64,000 nt of DNA, from the NCBI GenBank assembly GCA_035541935.1, contig DATKMJ010000027.1, forward strand, positions 1-64,000. Reading direction: 5' to 3'. The notes under the pieces were generated by a model that was given only the letters and a program-made list of their open reading frames with translations, made no database searches and was not told the DNA's origin. Both the position numbers and the translations under genes were made by a program. Below are positions 34,166 through 43,904 of this stretch, piece after piece (the stretch's first letter is position 1; every line of letters starts with the position of its first letter). The DNA comes from Candidatus Binatia bacterium. GTDB lineage: Bacteria > Vulcanimicrobiota > Vulcanimicrobiia > Vulcanimicrobiales > Vulcanimicrobiaceae.

Positions 34166-35064
34166 CGCGCGTTGACGAGAAGGTCGAGAACGGCCATGCG
34201 GATCGCGACGCCGTGATAGACCTGGCGAGCGTAGCGCCAGCCCGCATACTCCAGGACGGAGTCGTCGAGTTCCATGCCGCGGTTGTATGGGCCCGGATGC
34301 ATGACGATCGCGTCCTTTCGCAGTAGCCCGAGCCGGCGGTGGTCGAGGCGATACGCGCGGACGTACTGCTCGTCGGAGATCGGCATCTCGGCGAAGCGCT
34401 CGCGTTGGATGCGCAGCAGAACGATCGCGTCCACCTGCGGCAGCGCGCGGTCGAACTCGCGCTCCACCGCGACGCCTTCGTCGGCGTACCCGTCCGGTAA
34501 GAATTCTTCGGGACCGACGAGGATCACGCTCGCTCCAAGCCGTCGCAATCCGCGAATCGTCGAATGGGCGACTCGGCTGTGCAGCACGTCGCCGACGATC
34601 GCGACGGTGCGGTCGCGCAGCTCGCCGAACTCTTCGATCAGCGTGTAGATGTCGAGCAGCGCCTGCGTCGGGTGCGCGTGCGCGCCGTCGCCGGCGTTGA
34701 CGACGTGACCGTCGAACGCGAGCGCGATTCGTTGCGGAAAGCCCGCTTCGTGGTGGCGCACGACGACGACGCAGATCCCCATCGCTCCGAGCGTCAGGGC
34801 CGTGTCTTCGAGGGTCTCGCCTTTGCTGGCGAGGCTCAAACTTTTCGGCGCGAGGTTGACGACGTCGGCGCCGAGCCGCAGTTCGGCGAGATTGAACGAC
34901 GTGAACGTGCGGGTGCTCTCCTCGAAGAACATGTTGACGCAGGCGACGCCCCGCAGGAGCGGCTCCGGCGCAGTCCGCTCGAACTGCGCGGTACGTTCGA
35001 AGACGTGGGCGATCTCCTCGGCCGTCAGATCGTCGAGATCGATGAGGCTGCGGCGTACGCGCAC
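34162..35064 (-). CDS. pyrB: Aspartate carbamoyltransferase catalytic subunit
   Basis: The protein has 300 residues with the chosen GTG 35064. Carbamoyl-phosphate loop 'FFEESTRTFTSFNLAELRLG' and aspartate-binding 'HPTQALLDIYTLIEEFGELR' are intact, with 'PGPYNRGMELDD' near the C-terminus. GTG 35064 is preferred because the protein then starts 'MRVRRSLIDLDDLTAEE', matching family length and lying just past the pyrR stop. An ATG at 35106 would add 14 residues and overlap pyrR by 38 bp. No pyrI is present. Confidence 0.94.
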   Translation of the reverse strand: MRVRRSLIDLDDLTAEEIAHVFERTAQFERTAPEPLLRGVACVNMFFEESTRTFTSFNLAELRLGADVVNLAPKSLSLASKGETLEDTALTLGAMGICVVVVRHHEAGFPQRIALAFDGHVVNAGDGAHAHPTQALLDIYTLIEEFGELRDRTVAIVGDVLHSRVAHSTIRGLRRLGASVILVGPEEFLPDGYADEGVAVEREFDRALPQVDAIVLLRIQRERFAEMPISDEQYVRAYRLDHRRLGLLRKDAIVMHPGPYNRGMELDDSVLEYAGWRYARQVYHGVAIRMAVLDLLVNAR

Positions 35065-35068
35065 CGCG

Positions 35069-35614
35069 CTATCCGTCCTCGTCGCCGGTGACGACGGCGA
35101 TCTCATCCGACGGCGCCGGTTCCGACGAGAGCGTCACCCTCACGCGCTCCGACGCCGACGTCGGCGCCGAGCGTCCGACGTAGTCGGCTTGAATCGGCAG
35201 CTCGCGCAGTCCGCGGTCGACGAGCACGCAGAGCCGGATCGCGGCCGGACGGCCGAAGTCGGTGACGGCGTCGAGCGCCGAGCGAATCGTCCGGCCCGTG
35301 TAGAGAACGTCGTCAACGATTACGACCACGCGTCCGGATAGATCGAGCGGAATCTGCGATTCCGGCAGCTCGTGCGAGATGCGATCGTCGCGGTAGAGAT
35401 TGATGTTAAGGAAGCCCAGGGCAGGCGCACGTCCGGTGATGCGCTCGATGGCCGCAGCGAGGCGCATCGCGACGGCTTCGCCTCCACGGCGCACGCCGAG
35501 GAGCACGAGGCCCTGCTCGGCGTCGTTGGGCTCGAGGATCTGATGGGCGAGTCGCCCGATCATGCGATCGATCTCGGCGCCGCGCGCCAGAACTCGCCGC
35601 GAAGCGGCCGTCAT
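35069..35614 (-). CDS. pyrR: PyrR bifunctional pyrimidine regulator / uracil phosphoribosyltransferase
   Basis: The protein has 181 residues. The PRPP-binding motif is 'VVVIVDDVLYTGRTIRSALD', preceded by 'GFLNINLYRDD' and followed by 'FGRPAAIRLCVLVDRGLREL', the standard PyrR pattern. PyrR binds pyr mRNA when UMP is high and promotes attenuation. Here the gene overlaps valS (ATGA at 35614), so there is no intergenic leader in which a PyrR attenuator could form immediately upstream; any control site must lie elsewhere. Confidence 0.94.
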   Translation of the reverse strand: MTAASRRVLARGAEIDRMIGRLAHQILEPNDAEQGLVLLGVRRGGEAVAMRLAAAIERITGRAPALGFLNINLYRDDRISHELPESQIPLDLSGRVVVIVDDVLYTGRTIRSALDAVTDFGRPAAIRLCVLVDRGLRELPIQADYVGRSAPTSASERVRVTLSSEPAPSDEIAVVTGDEDG

Positions 35615-38220
35615 GCACTCTCCTTTAGCTCGCGGAGGGCGGCTTCGACCCGTGCCAGCTCGGCCCGGTAGCCTTCGAGCTTCAAGCGCTCCTTCTCGAC
35701 GACGCTCGGCGCCGCTTTCGCGACGAAGGCTTGGTTGCCGAGCTTCTTCTCGCCGCGGTCGATCTCGGAGCGCAGGTGTTCGAGCTCCTTGCGATAGCGC
35801 GACGCGAGCAGATCGTGCGGGGCTCGCACCCCGATCGCTGCGAGCGACTCCTCGAGGATCCCGCCGCCGGGGGCGCCGCGCTCGAACGTCGCCGTCGTCA
35901 TGAGTGCCAGCAGGGCCGCGACCGGCTCGGGCACGTCGCCGGGAAGGTCGAGCACGACGCGGTCGCGCGGATGGAGCCCGATCTCGGCGCGGAAGTTGCG
36001 GACGCGCTCGACCGCACGCTGCACGAGCGCGAAGTCGCGCGCGGCGTCGGCGAAGGCCGGAACCTCGAGGGGATCGGGCCAGTTTGCCGTCACGATCGTC
36101 GCGCCGTCGTGGGGGAGCGCGAGCCACACCTCCTCGCTGATGAACGGCGCGATCGGATGGAGCAGGCGCATCGCGCCGTTCCAGACGTACGAGAGCACCG
36201 CGCCCCGCGTCGCGTGATTCTCCGGCGCCTTCGTGGCTTCGACGTACCAATCGCAGAACTCGTACCAGAGGAATCGCCAGATCGTCTCGGTCGCATTTCC
36301 GAAGTCGTAGGCGTCGAGCAGTCCGCTCATCGTGACGATCGTCTCGCGATAACGGGTGAGGATCCACCGATCGGCGAGCGTTAGCTCGCGCTCGGGCGGC
36401 AGCGTCATCGGCTGGGGCAGGCCGCCGGGCAGCGCGAGGATGTAGCGCGTGGCGTTCCAAATTTTGTTGTTGAAGTTGCGAGCCTCTTCGCAGCGCGACT
36501 CTTGGTAGCGCATCTCCTGGCTCTCGAGGCGCATCTGACGCAGGACGGAGAGGCGGAACGCGTCGGCCCCGTACTTGTCGGCGAGCACCATCGGGTCGAT
36601 GACGTTGCCGAGCGACTTCGACATCTTGCGCCCGGCGGAGTCGAAGACGAGCGGCGTTATGACGACGTCGCGAAACGGAATATCGCGCATGAAGTGGAGC
36701 CCGAGCATGACCATGCGGGCGACCCAAAGGAAGATGATCTCGCCGGCCGTGATCATGACCTGCGAGGGATACCAACACTGCAGTTCCTCGGTCCGCTCCG
36801 GCCAGCCCAAGATGGAGAACGGCCAGATTCCGCTCGAGAACCACGTGTCGAGCGTGTCGGGATCGCGGGTGAGATCGCGCGTGCCGTGTTCGCGCTCCGC
36901 AATCTCGACGGCCTCGCTCTCGCTCTCGGCGACGATCTCTTTTCCGTCGGGCGTGTACCAGACCGGGAGACGATGGCCCCACCAGATCTGCCGCGAGACG
37001 TTCCAATCCCGGATGTTCTCGAGCCATTGCTCGTACGTGCGGCCGTAGCGCTCCGGCGTGAAGCGAACTCGGCCGCTGCGATAGGCTTCGAGCGCCGGCG
37101 CCGCGAGCGGCGCCGCGCGAACGAACCATTGCAGCGAGAGCAACGGCTCGACGACGTCGCCGCTGCGCTCGCTCGTCGCGATCGAATGCCGATACGCGTC
37201 GGCGGCAACGAGGAGCCCGCGCGCCTTGACGTCCTCGACGATCCGCTCGCGCGCGGCGAAGCGTTCCATTCCGGCATATGGTCCGACCGCGACTTCGGCG
37301 CCGGTGATGCACGCATCGAAGCCAATGACGGTCGGCATCGGGAGGGCGTGGCGCGTGCCGATCTCGTAATCGGTGGGGTCGTGCGCCGGCGTCACCTTGA
37401 CCGCCCCGGTCCCGAACTCGGGATCGACGGCCTCGTCGGCGATAATCGGGATCGAGCGCTCGAGCAGCGGCGGAAGCAGGACCTGACGGCCGACCAATCC
37501 GGCATAGCGCGGGTCGCGCGGATGGACCGCGATCGCGACGTCGCCGAGCATCGTCTCGGGGCGCGTCGTCGCGACCTCGATGCCCGCGGCGGCGTCGTCT
37601 TTCGAGAATGGGTAGCGGATGCGCCAGAGCGTCGCGTCGCGTTCGACGTGATCGAGTTCGGCGTCGGAGACCGTCGTCTGCGCCTTCGGGTCCCAGTTGA
37701 TGAGCCGCTTGCCGCGATAGAGCAGCCCGTCGCGGTAGAGTTGGACGAAGACGCGCCGCACGGCCGCGGAGAGTCCCTCGTCCATCGTGAAATGCGACCG
37801 CTGCCAGTCGGCGCCGAATCCGAGACGGCGAAACTGCGCGTCGATCGCGCCGCCGTACGTGCGCGACCATTCCCACGCGTGCTCGACGAAGCGCTCGCGC
37901 CCGAGATCTTCGCGGCGCCGGCCTTCTTTCGCGAGCTCGCGCACGAGCACGGCCTCGGTGGCGATCGCCGCGTGGTCGGTGCCGGGCAGCCAATCGGCAT
38001 TCTCGCCGAGCATGCGATGGTAGCGCGTCAGCACGTCCATCGGCGTGAACGTTGAGGCGTGGCCGAGGTGCGCGCGCGCCGTGACGTTCGGCGGCGGCAT
38101 GCAGATGATGAACGGCGGCCGCGCCGGATCGGGCTCTTCGTGAAAGTACCCGTTCGCCTCCCAATGGGAATAGAGACGCGGCTCAACTGCCTGCGGGTCG
38201 TACTGCTTGGGGAGGTCCAT
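35611..38220 (-). CDS. valS: Valyl-tRNA synthetase
   Basis: The protein has 869 residues. Class I synthetase signatures are 'PPPNVTARAHLGHAST' (HIGH-type) and 'DSAGRKMSKSLGNVID' (KMSKS). The editing domain lies between, and a C-terminal coiled-coil arm ends 'RVEAALRELKESA'. ATG 38220 is chosen because 'MDLPKQYDPQAVEPRLYSHW' is the usual N-terminus; open frame upstream enters the structured leader. It follows clpX after 144 bp and overlaps pyrR at its 3' end. Confidence 0.96.
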   Translation of the reverse strand: MDLPKQYDPQAVEPRLYSHWEANGYFHEEPDPARPPFIICMPPPNVTARAHLGHASTFTPMDVLTRYHRMLGENADWLPGTDHAAIATEAVLVRELAKEGRRREDLGRERFVEHAWEWSRTYGGAIDAQFRRLGFGADWQRSHFTMDEGLSAAVRRVFVQLYRDGLLYRGKRLINWDPKAQTTVSDAELDHVERDATLWRIRYPFSKDDAAAGIEVATTRPETMLGDVAIAVHPRDPRYAGLVGRQVLLPPLLERSIPIIADEAVDPEFGTGAVKVTPAHDPTDYEIGTRHALPMPTVIGFDACITGAEVAVGPYAGMERFAARERIVEDVKARGLLVAADAYRHSIATSERSGDVVEPLLSLQWFVRAAPLAAPALEAYRSGRVRFTPERYGRTYEQWLENIRDWNVSRQIWWGHRLPVWYTPDGKEIVAESESEAVEIAEREHGTRDLTRDPDTLDTWFSSGIWPFSILGWPERTEELQCWYPSQVMITAGEIIFLWVARMVMLGLHFMRDIPFRDVVITPLVFDSAGRKMSKSLGNVIDPMVLADKYGADAFRLSVLRQMRLESQEMRYQESRCEEARNFNNKIWNATRYILALPGGLPQPMTLPPERELTLADRWILTRYRETIVTMSGLLDAYDFGNATETIWRFLWYEFCDWYVEATKAPENHATRGAVLSYVWNGAMRLLHPIAPFISEEVWLALPHDGATIVTANWPDPLEVPAFADAARDFALVQRAVERVRNFRAEIGLHPRDRVVLDLPGDVPEPVAALLALMTTATFERGAPGGGILEESLAAIGVRAPHDLLASRYRKELEHLRSEIDRGEKKLGNQAFVAKAAPSVVEKERLKLEGYRAELARVEAALRELKESA

Positions 38221-38265
38221 CGGTCCCGGAGCGTTCAGCAATCCATGAGATGCAGCCTCTTCGGA

Positions 38266-38364
38266 CCTGAGGCTCAGAGTTGCACCGAATCTAGGAGCCG
38301 AGCGGCCGAAATTTACTGCGGTAAATGAGGCCCGAGGCGACAACGAGTTGGGGCAACTCTGACC

Positions 38365-38369
<5 letters not shown>
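38266..38369 (-). promoter_or_regulatory. Nested inverted repeats in the clpX-valS junction (possible leader RNA)
   Basis: Arms at 38266-38282 (cctgaggctcagagttg) and 38354-38369 (caactctgacctcagg) pair over 16 bp with a single bulged base. Between them a second perfect hairpin, atttac-tgcg-gtaaat, sits at 38311-38326 on the plus strand. The outer 5' arm in the minus-strand RNA includes the clpX stop. The T-box consensus (AGGGTGGNACCGCG) is not present and no U-tract follows. It could protect or process the mRNA between clpX and valS, or act as an attenuator of valS (inference). Confidence 0.5.
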
Positions 38370-39624
<1,255 letters not shown>

Positions 39625-39649
39625 CGCGTGCCGAAGTTCTCCTTTACTC

Positions 39650-40258
39650 TTATGCCGGTAACGGCAGGCCTTGACGGTTTTCGATAATCTGGTCGATTAT
39701 CCCGTAATCCTTGGCCTCTTGGGCGGTCATATAGTAATCCCGCTCGATATCCCTCAGGATCTGTTCGAGCGGCTTCTTCGCCGTCTCGTGGTAGATCCGC
39801 GCGACGGTCTGCCGGGTCGCCAGCAGGTCCTTGGCCGCGATTTCGACGTCCGTGGCCTGGCCGCCGATCTGCGATACCCAGGGCTGGTGGATGACGATCT
39901 TGGAGTTCGGAAGGGCGTACCGCTTCCCGGGCGCCCCGCCCGTCAGCAGAATCGATCCCATCGAGGCCGCGAAGCCCATGCAGATCGTCGCCACGTCGGG
40001 CTTGATGAAGCGCATCGCATCGTAGATCGCCAAGCCGGCCGTGACGCTGCCCCCGGGGCTGTTGATGTACATGTCGATGTCTTTCTCGGGGTCTTCCTTT
40101 TCGAGAAAGAGCAGTTGCGCGATGACGAGGTTGGCGAGATGATCGTCGATCTGGCCGCCGAGAAAGACGATCCGGTCTTTGAGCAGCCGAGAATAGATGT
40201 CGTAGGCGCGCTCGCCGCGCGCGGTCTGCTCGACTACCATCGGTACTAAATGTCCCAT
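39650..40258 (-). CDS. clpP: ClpP protease subunit
   Basis: The protein has 202 residues. Catalytic serine in '[14 protein letters not shown]', histidine in 'SKIVIHQPW' and the downstream aspartate ('[10 protein letters not shown]' region) are present. '[20 protein letters not shown]' is the usual substrate-side motif. The conserved order tig-clpP-clpX holds. It begins 12 bp after the tig stop. Confidence 0.97.
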   Translation of the reverse strand: MGHLVPMVVEQTARGERAYDIYSRLLKDRIVFLGGQIDDHLANLVIAQLLFLEKEDPEKDIDMYINSPGGSVTAGLAIYDAMRFIKPDVATICMGFAASMGSILLTGGAPGKRYALPNSKIVIHQPWVSQIGGQATDVEIAAKDLLATRQTVARIYHETAKKPLEQILRDIERDYYMTAQEAKDYGIIDQIIENRQGLPLPA

Positions 40259-40270
40259 GTCACTCCGTAA

Positions 40271-41539
40271 CTACGACGCGGCGCCTTCGGTTTCTTCGTC
40301 GCGGACCTCGGCGTTGTCGATGAGGAAGTCGAGCGTCTTGTTACGCACGATGCCGTCCATCAGCGAGAGGAGATTCTCGCCGAGCGCCGCGCGAACGCGC
40401 GCGACCGGCTGACCGTAGCGTCGCGCGAGGGCTTCGAGCTCCGCGTTGACGTCGGCGGGCGTGGCGACAATCTTTTCGGTCTTCGCGATCTCGCGCAGCA
40501 GCAGCGACGCTCTGACGCGCGCTTCCGCCTCGGCGCGGTGGGCGTCGCGATCCGCCCGATCCGGCTCGCCGGCGCCGGAGCGGAGATCCTCGAGGATGTG
40601 GTCGATTTCGCTCTCGACGAGCGACTCCGGAAGCGGAAAGTCGTTCGCGGCGATCAGCTTCTCCACGACCGCGTTGCCGATTGCGCGGCGGCTGCGGCCG
40701 GTTGCGACGGCCTCGAGCCTGCGCCGAATATCCTCGCGCAGCGCTGCTATCGTCTGGTTCTCGGAGACGGCCTTGGCAAACTCGTCGTCGAGCGGCGGGA
40801 GCTCGATCTCTTTGACGTCGTGGAGCGTCACGCCAAACGTTGCCGCCTTGCCGGCGAGATCTTCGACCGGATAAGCGTCCGGAAACGTCGCCTCGATCTG
40901 CTTCGTCTCGCCGGCACGCATCCCGGCAATCCCGGCGGCGAAGCCCGGAATGAATCGCCCCTCGCTCAGCTCGACGATCTCGCCTTTGCCGCTGCCGCCC
41001 TCGAACGGTTCGCCACCGACGCTGCCTTCGAAGTCGACGGTGACGACGTCGCCGAGCCGCGCTTCCCGGTCGACCGGCACGAGCGTCGCGCGTTCTCTGG
41101 CAAGCGCCGCGATGCTGCGATCGAGGTCTTCATCGCTCACGGCGATCGGCCGGCGCGTTACCGAAACGCCCGTATATGGCGCCAGCGAAATTGAGGGGCG
41201 CACTTCGACCGTGGCCTTGACGCGCGTGGGACGGCCGTCGCTCTGCTCGAGAACCTCGAGCCGAGGCGCTTTAACCGGTTCGAGGTCGTGTTCGCGCAGC
41301 GCCCGCGCATAGACGTCGGGGAGAACCTCGTCTACCGCTCGGCTCGTCAGCGTCTCCTTGCCGTATGCTTGCTCGAAGATCTTGCGCGGGATCTTTCCCT
41401 TACGAAATCCGGGGAGGCGCGCGCTTCTAACGAGGGCGCGATAGGCGCGCTCCTCGGCGGCTGACATCTCGGCGTCCGCGATCGGAAACTCGAGCGCCAC
41501 TTCCGTGGGCGTGAGTCGGGTCAAGGTCGAGCTATTCAT
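40271..41539 (-). CDS. tig: Trigger factor
   Basis: The protein has 422 residues. The ribosome-binding N-terminal domain carries the signature 'RLPGFRKGKIPRKIFEQAYG'. The FKBP-type prolyl isomerase domain follows from about 150 ('LGDVVTVDFEGSVGGEPFEG'). The C-terminal helical chaperone cradle ends in an acidic tail, 'VRDEETEGAAS'. ATG 41539 gives the standard start 'MNSSTLTRLTPTEVALEF'; the longer frame runs into the tRNA-Gly gene and is excluded. It is first in the 25.7-kb run of minus-strand genes. Confidence 0.95.
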   Translation of the reverse strand: MNSSTLTRLTPTEVALEFPIADAEMSAAEERAYRALVRSARLPGFRKGKIPRKIFEQAYGKETLTSRAVDEVLPDVYARALREHDLEPVKAPRLEVLEQSDGRPTRVKATVEVRPSISLAPYTGVSVTRRPIAVSDEDLDRSIAALARERATLVPVDREARLGDVVTVDFEGSVGGEPFEGGSGKGEIVELSEGRFIPGFAAGIAGMRAGETKQIEATFPDAYPVEDLAGKAATFGVTLHDVKEIELPPLDDEFAKAVSENQTIAALREDIRRRLEAVATGRSRRAIGNAVVEKLIAANDFPLPESLVESEIDHILEDLRSGAGEPDRADRDAHRAEAEARVRASLLLREIAKTEKIVATPADVNAELEALARRYGQPVARVRAALGENLLSLMDGIVRNKTLDFLIDNAEVRDEETEGAAS

Positions 41540-41554
41540 ATAACGATTACGATT

Positions 41555-41626
41555 AGCGGAAGACGAGATTCGAACTCGCGACCCTCGCCTTGGCAAGGCG
41601 ATGCTCTACCACTGAGCTACTTCCGC
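41555..41626 (-). tRNA. tRNA-Gly(GCC)
   Basis: The minus strand folds as a 72-nt cloverleaf: acceptor GCGGAAG/CTTCCGC, D-arm AGCTCAGTGGTAGAGC, anticodon loop TTGCCAA (anticodon GCC) and T-arm with GTTCGAATC. The discriminator is U and no CCA is encoded. It lies 15 bp upstream of tig. Confidence 0.97.
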
Positions 41627-41785
41627 GCACTTGTCGCTCCAACCGGGGACTCGTGCGTCCTCGGAGGCCGCTCGTCACTTCGCCGTCCCGGCTCGGTTCC
41701 TGTTGCGCTGCCTCCGCGGCCGCGCGAATCCGCAGGTGTCGCTTTGGGATTGGTGTCCGGTTTTCAAGTGAAGCGGCGGATGACG

Positions 41786-41867
41786 TGGGCAAGCAGAGAC
41801 TCGAACTCTGACGGGTCGCCCCACTGGATCCTAAATCCAGCGCGTCTGCCAGTTCCGCCACTTGCCC
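41786..41867 (-). tRNA. tRNA-Leu(TAG)
   Basis: The minus strand gives acceptor GGGCAAG/CTTGCCC with discriminator A, anticodon loop ATTTAGG (anticodon UAG), a class II variable arm (TGGGGCGACCCGT) and T-loop GTTCGAGTC. No CCA is encoded. The 159 bp to tRNA-Gly contain nothing I recognise. Confidence 0.95.
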
Positions 41868-42023
41868 GGGGACCCCGTTAGATAGAACCGCCTCGGGGGC
41901 ATTTCCTTCGCCCCGCGGCGTCCGGGGATCGGCTTGGCTACCTTGGCAGGGTCCTTGGAAGGTCCAGCCGTATTTTTTAGCCGCAAAAGCGTTGCAACCG
42001 TCCTCGAAAAAGGAGCCTCCCCC

Positions 42024-42362
42024 GTGAACGCGGTCTCCCGGTTCGACGCCTCGCGCACCCGGCGCGGGCGTGGCCTTCCGAAGCATCTTCTCTGGGCCAT
42101 TTACGGCGCGAGCACGTTCATCGTGGTGGCGCTGATATTCCAGCTCTTCTTCCGCTATGAGTACATCCAGAACCAGGGGACGCTCTGGCGCGTCGATCGG
42201 TTGACCCAGCAGACGTGCCAGGTCAACATCGGCCAGGCCGATTGCAACCCCGGCTCGGATTCGGCATCGACGAGCAGCGGCGGGGCCGGCCCGAGCACGA
42301 GCACGAGCACGAGCACGAGCCTCAGCACCAGCACGAGCCTCAAGCTCCCGAAGAGGCACTAG
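42024..42362 (+). CDS. Small single-pass membrane protein with Ser/Thr repeat tail
   Basis: The protein has 112 residues. GTG 42024 is preferred over upstream in-frame starts because AGGAG lies 8 nt before it. A basic N-terminus (about 8-22) precedes one transmembrane helix ('LLWAIYGASTFIVVALIFQL'), then a soluble segment with two cysteines ('TCQVNIGQADCNPG') and a C-terminal run of alternating Ser/Thr encoded by gcacga/gcacca hexamers (about 42294-42345). Topology predicts a cytoplasmic basic end and an extracytoplasmic tail. No family is recognised. It precedes the glycan locus on the same strand. Confidence 0.6.
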   Translation: MNAVSRFDASRTRRGRGLPKHLLWAIYGASTFIVVALIFQLFFRYEYIQNQGTLWRVDRLTQQTCQVNIGQADCNPGSDSASTSSGGAGPSTSTSTSTSLSTSTSLKLPKRH

Positions 42363-42478
42363 CCGCGCAGGCCTAGCGGAGGAAGCCACCCCAAGGGACC
42401 GAAACGATTTGGCCGTTCACTACGTTGAGTGGACGGCCGTCTTTGATGTTCGCATCTTAACGGCAGCCTTTTTTTTTG
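42363..42478 (+). promoter_or_regulatory. Structured 5' region of the glycan locus
   Basis: The 134-bp gap before ugd holds a strong hairpin, ggccgttcac-(8 nt)-gtggacggcc, at 42411-42438 (10 bp with one G-U), a small gatg-ttcg-catc tetraloop hairpin at 42446-42457, and a run of nine T at 42469-42477. The stretch upstream (42363-42410) is purine-rich with short GC blocks and might form another helix. I cannot match it to a known riboswitch class. The layout would suit an attenuator controlling ugd, but the T-run is 11 nt past the last stem. Confidence 0.4.
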
Positions 42479-42496
42479 GTGTTCCGGGGAGTGAGG

Positions 42497-43900
42497 GTGG
42501 TAGAGAATCACGTGCTGCCGTACGCACCGCGCCGGCAGCATTCAAATGGCCGCGAGAGCATCGCGGTCGTCGGGGCCGGCTATGTCGGGCTCGTGACGGC
42601 CGCGTGTCTGGCCGAGCTCGGAAACTCGGTCCTCTGCGTGGATAATGATGCCGCGAAGATCGCCGTTCTCCGTGGCGGAGTCATTCCGTTCTACGAGCCG
42701 GGGCTGGACGAAATCGTCGAGGCGGCGCGGCGCGGCCGGCGGCTCGAATTTACGCAGGACGTTGCAGCCGGCGTCCGCCGATGCAGCGTCGTCGTGATCG
42801 CCGTGGGAACCCCAAAGGGTCGCGACGGCGAGGCCGACCTGTCGGCAGTCTACAGCGTCGCGGCGACGGTCGGCCGCGAGCTCAACGGACCGAAAACGGT
42901 GATCGTCAAGTCGACGGTGCCGGTCAAAACCTGCGAAAAGATCGCCGCCGTCATTGCCGAGAACGCGGCGACCGGCGACCGCGTCGACGTCGTAAGCAAC
43001 CCGGAGTTTCTCCGGGAGGGCGTCGCGGTCGCCGACTTCATGCATCCCGACCGAATCGTCGTCGGCACCGACGACCCGCGGGCCGAAGCGGTCGTTCGCA
43101 AGCTCTACGCTGCGCTCGGCGCCCCGTTCGTCGTGACGGACGCCCGCACGAGCGAGATGATCAAGTACGCCGCAAATGCGTTCCTCGCGACGAAGGTCTC
43201 GTTTATGAACGAGATCGCGAATATCTGCGACGCGGTCGATGCCGACGTGCGGGCCGTCGGGCTCGGCCTCAGTCTCGATCCCCGCATCGGCTCGGCGTTT
43301 ATGCGTCCGGGCATCGGATACGGCGGCTCTTGCTTTCCGAAGGACGTACCCGCGCTGTTGCGCGCGGCCGGCGAGCACGACTACGACGCGACGCTGTTGC
43401 GCAGCGTCGACGCCGTCAACGCCCGGCAGGTTTCGAGGGCGACGGCATCGCTCGAGCGAGCCCTGGGCGGGTCGCTTCTGGGGAAGAACGTCGGCGTGCT
43501 CGGTCTCACCTTTAAACCAAACACGTCGGACGTACGTGAATCCCCCGCGATCCGGTTGGTCGAGTGCCTTCTCGAACGCGGGGCAAACGTGGCGGTGCAC
43601 GATCCCGTCGCTATCGAGGAGGCGCGCCGCGCGCTGGGAGAGCGGGTTGCGTACTGCGGCGATCTCTACGAAGCCGCGTGCGGCGCCGATGCGGTCGCGC
43701 TCGCGACGGAGTGGGACGACTACCTCGATGTCGATTTTTCGAGACTGCGCGCCCTCATGCGCGGTGACGTTCTGTTCGACGGTCGCAACGCGCTCGATTC
43801 CGGCGCTATCGCGGCGGAGGGTCTGCGCTACGTGGGCGTTGGCTACTCCGAAGCTCCGATGCACGGTCGGACGGGCCGCGCGAGCACCGCGCGAGGGTAG
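42497..43900 (+). CDS. ugd: UDP-glucose 6-dehydrogenase
   Basis: The protein has 467 residues. It oxidises UDP-glucose to UDP-glucuronate. NAD-binding 'AVVGAGYVGLVTAACLAELG', 'VSNPEFLREGVAVADFMHPD', 'SEMIKYAANAFLATKVSFMN', the catalytic cysteine in 'GYGGSCFPKDVPALL', and the C-terminal 'GLTFKPNTSDVRESPAIRLV' are all present. GTG 42497 is chosen for the GGGGA Shine-Dalgarno 6 nt away; TTG 42476 and GTG 42491 are alternatives. The next gene consumes its product, making UDP-xylose. Confidence 0.95.
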   Translation: MVENHVLPYAPRRQHSNGRESIAVVGAGYVGLVTAACLAELGNSVLCVDNDAAKIAVLRGGVIPFYEPGLDEIVEAARRGRRLEFTQDVAAGVRRCSVVVIAVGTPKGRDGEADLSAVYSVAATVGRELNGPKTVIVKSTVPVKTCEKIAAVIAENAATGDRVDVVSNPEFLREGVAVADFMHPDRIVVGTDDPRAEAVVRKLYAALGAPFVVTDARTSEMIKYAANAFLATKVSFMNEIANICDAVDADVRAVGLGLSLDPRIGSAFMRPGIGYGGSCFPKDVPALLRAAGEHDYDATLLRSVDAVNARQVSRATASLERALGGSLLGKNVGVLGLTFKPNTSDVRESPAIRLVECLLERGANVAVHDPVAIEEARRALGERVAYCGDLYEAACGADAVALATEWDDYLDVDFSRLRALMRGDVLFDGRNALDSGAIAAEGLRYVGVGYSEAPMHGRTGRASTARG

Positions 43901-43904
43901 CCCC

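Noticed and set aside
35069-38164. 1031-residue open frame on the minus strand overlapping valS
   Set aside because: It is an Arg/Ala-rich shadow frame of valS; only its last 181 residues (pyrR) are real.
38221-38364. T-box riboswitch for valS
   Set aside because: The antiterminator consensus AGGGTGGNACCGCG and a specifier loop are not found; only hairpins remain.
42363-42410. Cyclic di-GMP (GEMM) riboswitch
   Set aside because: The conserved GEMM core sequences are not present, although the position before a polysaccharide gene made it tempting.
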